A stretch of DNA of 36,611 nucleotides from Cochliopodium minus. Lineage: Eukaryota; Discosea; Himatismenida; Cochliopodiidae. Numbering within the stretch: position 1 is the stretch's first letter; each line of letters opens with the position of its first letter. The notes beneath the pieces are model-generated. The model was not told the DNA's origin. It worked only from the letters and a program-made list of their open reading frames with translations, and did not search any database. Location: assembly GCA_024220525.1 (NCBI GenBank), contig JAMYWO010000148.1:1-36611 (forward strand), in the 5' to 3' direction. The position numbers were made by a program, and so were the translations under genes. Shown in pieces: positions 32,032 through 36,611 of the stretch.

Positions 32032-32512
32032 TTATTTGGTCAAATCTAAAACTATTTTTTTTTTGGGTTGTAAATTTGATTCATCTCCATCATCATCGTC
32101 GTCGTCTTCATCTTCATCACTTTCATCTTCATCACTTTCATCACTTTCATCTTTTTTTCTTTTTTTGATAGGTTTTTTGGGAGAGATTTCCATCATTTTT
32201 ATTTCTACAATATTTTCATTTGGGCATTCTTCTTCATCAATCTTTGATAGTATATACTCTCCTTCAGTATAATCTTCGCCATATGTACCTTCCATATACT
32301 CTTTTGCATATTGCTTTGCATTGTGATAATTCTCAAATACCTTTAGAATGGTTGAATTTTGATTGTCAGGGAGAAAGGAATCTCTGAATCTATCGCTTCC
32401 TGTGCTGATGATTATGATCAATTGGATTTAAAGACAATATCTAATAGTTTAGAAAAATGACTTACCCTTCGACATCTGTGTATGTCCAAACTAAATAACA
32501 ATACTTTTTCAT
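32032..32512 (-). CDS. Small protein of unknown function with acidic tail
   Basis: Two exons, 32466-32512 and 32032-32404, join in frame to 139 residues. The N-terminal 85 residues look like a small alpha/beta domain (MKKYCYLVWTYTDVEG, STILKVFENYHNAKQYAKEY). The C-terminal third is disordered: a basic patch (KKPIKKRKKD) runs into a tract of Glu-Ser-Asp and a run of Asp, and the protein ends QPKKKIVLDLTK. Basic-then-acidic tails are common in nuclear or chromatin-associated proteins, but I do not recognise the family. It is divergent from the lipase gene with 181 bp between start codons. The intron is 61 bp. Confidence 0.7.
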
Positions 32513-32693
32513 TTTTTTTATTATGATATTTAATAAAATATATTTAACTGAAAAACCTAAAAAAATATATTGTTATTAATTTTAAAATAAACTGAATGAA
32601 GCAACATAATTTTCAAAAATTTATTTTCTTACAATTGATTGAAATTTACGAAATCAATTCGTATAATTTTAGATTTAATATTATAAAAAAAAA
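32513..32693. promoter_or_regulatory. Compact divergent promoter region (acidic protein / lipase)
   Basis: Only 181 bp separate the two opposite ATGs, so regulatory sequence must be shared or very compact. It is A/T-rich with oligo-A just before the lipase ATG. No specific motif recognised. Confidence 0.4.
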
Positions 32694-34356
32694 ATGAACC
32701 TTGGTTGTTTAATTATTCTTTTTTTCATATTTTCATCTTGTTTTAATTCACTTGCACTACAAAATGATTTTACAAATTCAACAGGTATTGGCAAATAAAG
32801 CCCAACTTTCGAAAAAAAAAAATAATATAATTCCCAATCTAGCATTGAAGAACTTTTATTATGCAGCAGTATCTTATAATAACGTAACACTAGATATTTA
32901 TAATTGGACATGCAATTGTTGTAATTTAATAACGAAAGAAGATGGGAAGTTGGAAGATATCTATCTTATTAATAATACACAATGGGACCTATCAGGGTAA
33001 ATAAAAAATTAATATTCCAAATAAATGGTCTTATTTGAAAGTTTTATCTCAGAAGAATAATTTTATTTACAATTTTATATACTATATCATTCTCATAAAA
33101 GTATTTACAAAATGATCAACAATATTCTTGATACGAAAAACAGTATTCTTCTTTATATTTTTGTCAATAATCCGATCACTGAAAAATATAGGTACATGGG
33201 AGTGAATACAAAATTAAATTTCATGGTTATATCTTTCAGGGGAACGCATTTCAACGATTTGGATAATTGGTAACCATCGGAATATTTTTAGACGAATAGA
33301 AATATAAAAATTAAAAAAAAATAATAAAAAAAAAATTAAATTATTATTTAATCGGATAAAAATTTCCAGGATTTTAAATATAGACATACACAAAGCAGTT
33401 CCATACAAAAATGTTCCTAATTGTAAAGTACACTCTGGGTTTTATGATGCGTACAATGACTTGAAAGAACAAATTTATCAAATAATGAACATTTATTCTT
33501 CCAAATACCCTCAAATATCTTCCATTCTCATTACTGGACATTCTTTGTATTTTTTTTTAATAAAAAATCTTTGATTTTTTTTTAAATCTGTTTTTAAAAA
33601 GAGGGGCTGCGATGGCAGAATTTTGTGCTCTGGATTTAAAAGAGGTTTTCATTCCACTTCAAAATTACACTATAAAAGGTAATAAAAATTATTTTTAAGT
33701 TTTTTTTTAAATTTTTTTTATTAAATTTTTGATAAAAAAAAAAAAATAGTGTGGAGCTATGGAACCCCAAGAATTGGGAATAAAGATTTTGCTCAGTAAA
33801 TAAAATTTTAAAATTTTAAAATTTAAATCTTAATTGGGATTCGGTCTATTAGATATTACAACTGTAAAAAAAAATTATTAAAATAAAATATTTCCAATAA
33901 AATAATAAATTATTAAAATTAAATAATTTAGCAAGTTTGAATTTTGATAAATGGAGAATAATACATTGGAGAGACATTGGTAATTTTTTTTCTTAAATTT
34001 ACTTTGAAAACATCTCAACTTTTATTAAAATAGTTCCCCATATACCTTCAAAGGATATGGGATTTTATCATTGTCCAAGGTCAAATTTTGAATCATTTTA
34101 CTTTAATAAATTCAAAAACTAATCAAATTATGTTTGAAACAGGGAAGTTTGGTACACATCAAATTGTACAGAGTTGAAAGTATGTTCTGATACAGACTGG
34201 GAAGATCCAACATGTAGTGATGTAATCCCAAAATATTTTTTTTTTTTTTCTTTTTTAATATTTTTTTTTTGGAATTAGTCAAAAATTGATCTATCTATAG
34301 ATGATCATTTGTCTTATTATAATTTAAACATGAATTGTGAAAGTATTACAAATTAA
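32694..34356 (+). CDS. Secreted class 3 (fungal-type) lipase
   Basis: Eleven exons (32694-32784, 32843-32996, 33102-33269, 33370-33546, 33602-33678, 33750-33795, 33853-33863, 33932-33979, 34034-34079, 34143-34221, 34279-34356) sum to 325 codons. Residues 1-21 are a signal peptide (MNLGCLIILFFIFSSCFNSL). The alpha/beta-hydrolase core is complete: FMVISFRGTHFNDLDNW (oxyanion region), HSGFYDAYNDL, ITGHSLGAAMAEFC with the nucleophile Ser, VWSYGTPRIGNKDFA, HWRDIVPHIP with the catalytic Asp, and IDDHLSYYNL with the His. It should hydrolyse acylglycerols or phospholipids outside the cell or in digestive vacuoles. Several Cys (NWTCNCC, TCSD) may form disulfides. One exon is only 11 bp. Ten introns in 324 codons makes it the most finely split gene here. 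Confidence 0.93.
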
Positions 34357-34413
34357 AGTGTTTTAAAAAAGAGAATTCTCACTTTTTTTATTTTTGAATG
34401 TTTATTTAATGAA

Positions 34414-36611
34414 TTAAAATTTTTCATAGCTTTTGTTTTTTCTTTTGTAAACTAAAATTGAAATGAAAACAACCAAAATAACAATGATGGCAACCCCAAA
34501 AACGATCAAAAGAATGGTTTCAGTGGACAAGGAACTCTTCAAAGGACCTTTTGAGTAATCTGCAGCCTCATCAATTTTAGAACGTAAAAGGGTGAACTGA
34601 TCAGCTGTTCTATCAAAATCTCCATCACTTAAAGAATCTGTGATTCCTGGAAATCTTTTTTAAAAAAAAATAAATAATTTATTTGAATAAAAAAAGAAAA
34701 AAGAATTTAAAATTTTTACACGTCACTCCCGTATCCTTTGTACAATCCAGGTGCTTGGAGCAAATGTTTGTAAAAAGGTCTTTGTGGGATCCCTGATTGT
34801 TCCAAGAATTTTCTTTCAGTCAAAAACAAAGCTTCGTTCAATTTATTCACCTCACTTCTCAAACTTTCATCTTCACTTTTTAAATTTAAAATTAAATTTA
34901 AAATTAAAATTAAACAAAAGAAATCAAAAAAAGATTAAAACCAAATTAAAAACTAAACGAGAAAAAAAAAAAAGTAATAAAGCAAAGAATTAAAATAAAT
35001 TAAAAATTAATAACCTCAAAGTTTTGTTTTCATTTTTGAGAATGAATTTGTTGACCAATTCAGAATTCTTTTTAAATTTGTTGATTGCTTTTTGCATGGT
35101 ATCGAAATTAATACTTTTGAGATCTGCATCGTTTGGAAAAGAACCAGAAATTTGAGTTTTGATTGAATCAAAATTGGATTGCAAAAAAGAAGCAGTGTCA
35201 GATTGATTGAGAGGCAGAAATGGGTTAGTTGAAATCATGAATCCTATCATTCCCAACAACTGAGTCATTGCTTTGTGATACAAGAATTGAGGATCTCCGA
35301 AATTTTTCATCCAATAGAAACTATCATATCTTTTAAAAAATAAATAAAATAAAAAATAAAAAACAATGGTTTATTAAAATTGATTAAATTAAAATAAAAT
35401 AAATTGAATTAAAATAAAATGAATTGAATTAAAATAAAATGAATTGAATTAAAATAAAATGAATTGAATTAAAATAAAATTAAATTTAGTAAAGTGAATA
35501 AAATTAATTAAAATTATAAATGGAAAAAAAAATATAATTTTAATTAGTTAAGTTGATTAAAATTAAAAAATAAGAAAAAATTAAATTATTAAAAAATAAG
35601 AATAAATTAATGTAAATAAAATTAAATAAGAAATAAACAAGAAAAAAAATTAAAATTAAGAAAAATTAATAATTACCTTGAGTGATATACACCATAATCA
35701 CCAGAGGCCCGACTAAAAGAGAAATCAGCAGAAGAAACTCCAAGAGTATCCAAAAAAGCAGTGTAGTCACTTCCACTCCCCAAAACTCCGAAACTTCCGC
35801 TCCAAACATCATACAAACTCAACCCTGTGTTTGGATCTGTTACTAATTTCATACTTTCTCTAATTACTGAGTAAAGAATTGGTGATGCACCTGAAAAATG
35901 AAAATTAAAACCGTTAAAATTTGAATAAAGTTTAAATTTTTAGAATACTAAATAAATTTGAAATTAAGATACTCTTTGAATAAAAAAAATAAAAAAAAAT
36001 GAAATTAAAAAATGTTGTAAATAAATTGAAGAAATGAGTTTTTTTTTAATTTAATAAAAATAAATAATATTCAATAAATTTAAAAAAAATTTAGATTTTA
36101 GGAAGTAATTCATAATTATTTATTTAAATAAGCAAAATTTCAAAAATAAATAAATCAAAATCAAAATAAAAAAAAATAAAAAATAAATAATCAAAAAAAA
36201 TATTCAAAAAATATTAAAACAAACCGAAATAATAAACAAAAAAGATTTCAATAATAAAATTAAAATTACCAATTCTTAGAACGGGGTTGAGAAAAGTTAC
36301 AGCGGTATCGACGTTTAAGTAAGCGATGAGAGTTTGATTGTAATCCTCCAAGTTTGTTTCAGCGTCATAAGTACTTCCAATCAATCCTTGTTCTTCTCCA
36401 TCCCACGAACTAAATACTATCGTTCTTTCTGGAACCCATCCTTGCTTCTTTAATTCTCCTATTTTTTATCATTTTTTTAAATATTTTTGTTTAATTTTAA
36501 TTATTTTAGATTTATTTTTTTTATTGATTTTTTATTTTCAAAAAGTTATTTCAAAGACCAAACAAAATCCAACACTTTGATCTACAACTTATTTTACAAA
36601 AAGATTAAAGA
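34414..36611 (-). CDS. M28-family glutamate carboxypeptidase II-like protein with C-terminal transmembrane anchor, 5' part outside window
   Basis: This is the C-terminal half of a zinc peptidase related to GCPII, Vps70 and transferrin receptor. Reading the coding strand from the right edge: ERTIVFSSWDGEEQGLIGST (catalytic and zinc-binding Glu pair), TLIAYLNVDTAV (zinc Asp), GVLGSGSDYTAFLDTLGV, then YGVYHSRYDSFYWM (zinc His). The helical transferrin-receptor dimerisation domain follows (NEALFLTERKFLEQSG, IPQRPFYKHLLQAPGLYKGY, FPGITDSL). Family members normally have one N-terminal membrane span (type II). Here a clear span lies at the C-terminus (ETILLIVFGVAIIVILVVFI) with a basic cytosolic tail KRKNKSYEKF, implying type I topology. 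The final exon is 34414-34654. The N-terminus and the first zinc ligands lie beyond the window. Confidence 0.9.
35401..35480. repeat. 20-bp tandem repeat, 4 copies, in an intron
   Basis: Four head-to-tail copies of GAATTGAATTAAAATAAAAT (the first begins with A) fill part of a roughly 330-bp intron of the M28 peptidase gene. They are essentially identical, so the expansion is recent. Confidence 0.9.

Noticed and set aside
32036-32272. Plus-strand poly-Ser frame
   Set aside because: Antisense of the Asp/Glu/Ser tail of the minus-strand acidic protein.
35401-35480. Regular tandem repeats considered as a CRISPR array
   Set aside because: The 20-bp units are contiguous with no spacers and lie in a eukaryotic intron.
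1-36611. tRNA, rRNA or other structured RNA genes
   Set aside because: I saw no cloverleaf-compatible sequence or rRNA core motif. The only strong inverted repeats are the MITE copies, whose target duplications mark them as insertions rather than RNA genes.

Overview
This window comes from a very AT-rich, intron-dense eukaryotic nuclear genome. Genes are compact, introns are built almost entirely of A/T runs with GT(A)…AG borders, start codons follow A-rich leaders, stops are mostly TAA, and the standard genetic code fits throughout. The gene content (F-box, RCC1-like, SPRY, ankyrin-SET, calponin-homology and coiled-coil proteins) suits a free-living amoeboid protist such as a dictyostelid-like amoebozoan or an Anaeramoeba-like lineage. 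I cannot assign a species. A 100-N scaffold gap (11486-11585) and one ambiguous base (30851) show it is draft sequence.

Layout, left to right. 1-2602 (-): RPA1, the large subunit of the single-strand DNA-binding complex RPA, cut by the window edge. 2806-3777 (-): COP9 signalosome subunit 7. 4110-7305 (+): a PH-domain protein. 7854-9262 (+): an F-box protein. 9556-11293 (+): an ankyrin/SET protein. 11746-12293 (+): a small F-box protein. 12399-14042 (-): an endonuclease/exonuclease/phosphatase enzyme. 15349-16080 (+): a syntaxin with a Cys-rich C-terminus. 16507-20588 and 20825-23067 (+): two tandem, paralogous, tail-anchored calponin-homology proteins. 23588-26085 (+): an RCC1-like protein. 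26329-28177 (+): an F-box/SPRY protein. 28448-31967 (+): an RCC1/BTB-like gene whose middle exons are broken. 32032-32512 (-): a small acidic protein. 32694-34356 (+): a secreted class 3 lipase. 34414->36611 (-): an M28 glutamate-carboxypeptidase-like membrane protein. I joined exons by hand. For every complete unbroken gene the exon lengths sum to whole codons, which supports the models.

The genes do not form a pathway. Themes are ubiquitin-ligase biology (CSN7 and three F-box proteins), membrane and cytoskeleton (syntaxin, CH proteins, PH protein) and DNA maintenance (RPA1).

The most striking non-genic signal is a short inverted-repeat element. Four full copies are exactly 90 bp and a fifth is an internally deleted 52-bp copy. 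All have about 23-bp terminal inverted repeats starting TAGA. Three copies have perfect 9-bp target-site duplications and two have 8-bp or 8-of-9 matches. This is a MITE family, and three of the five copies lie in introns. The second is the tandem pair of tail-anchored CH proteins, which share an unrecognised middle domain and conserved intron positions.
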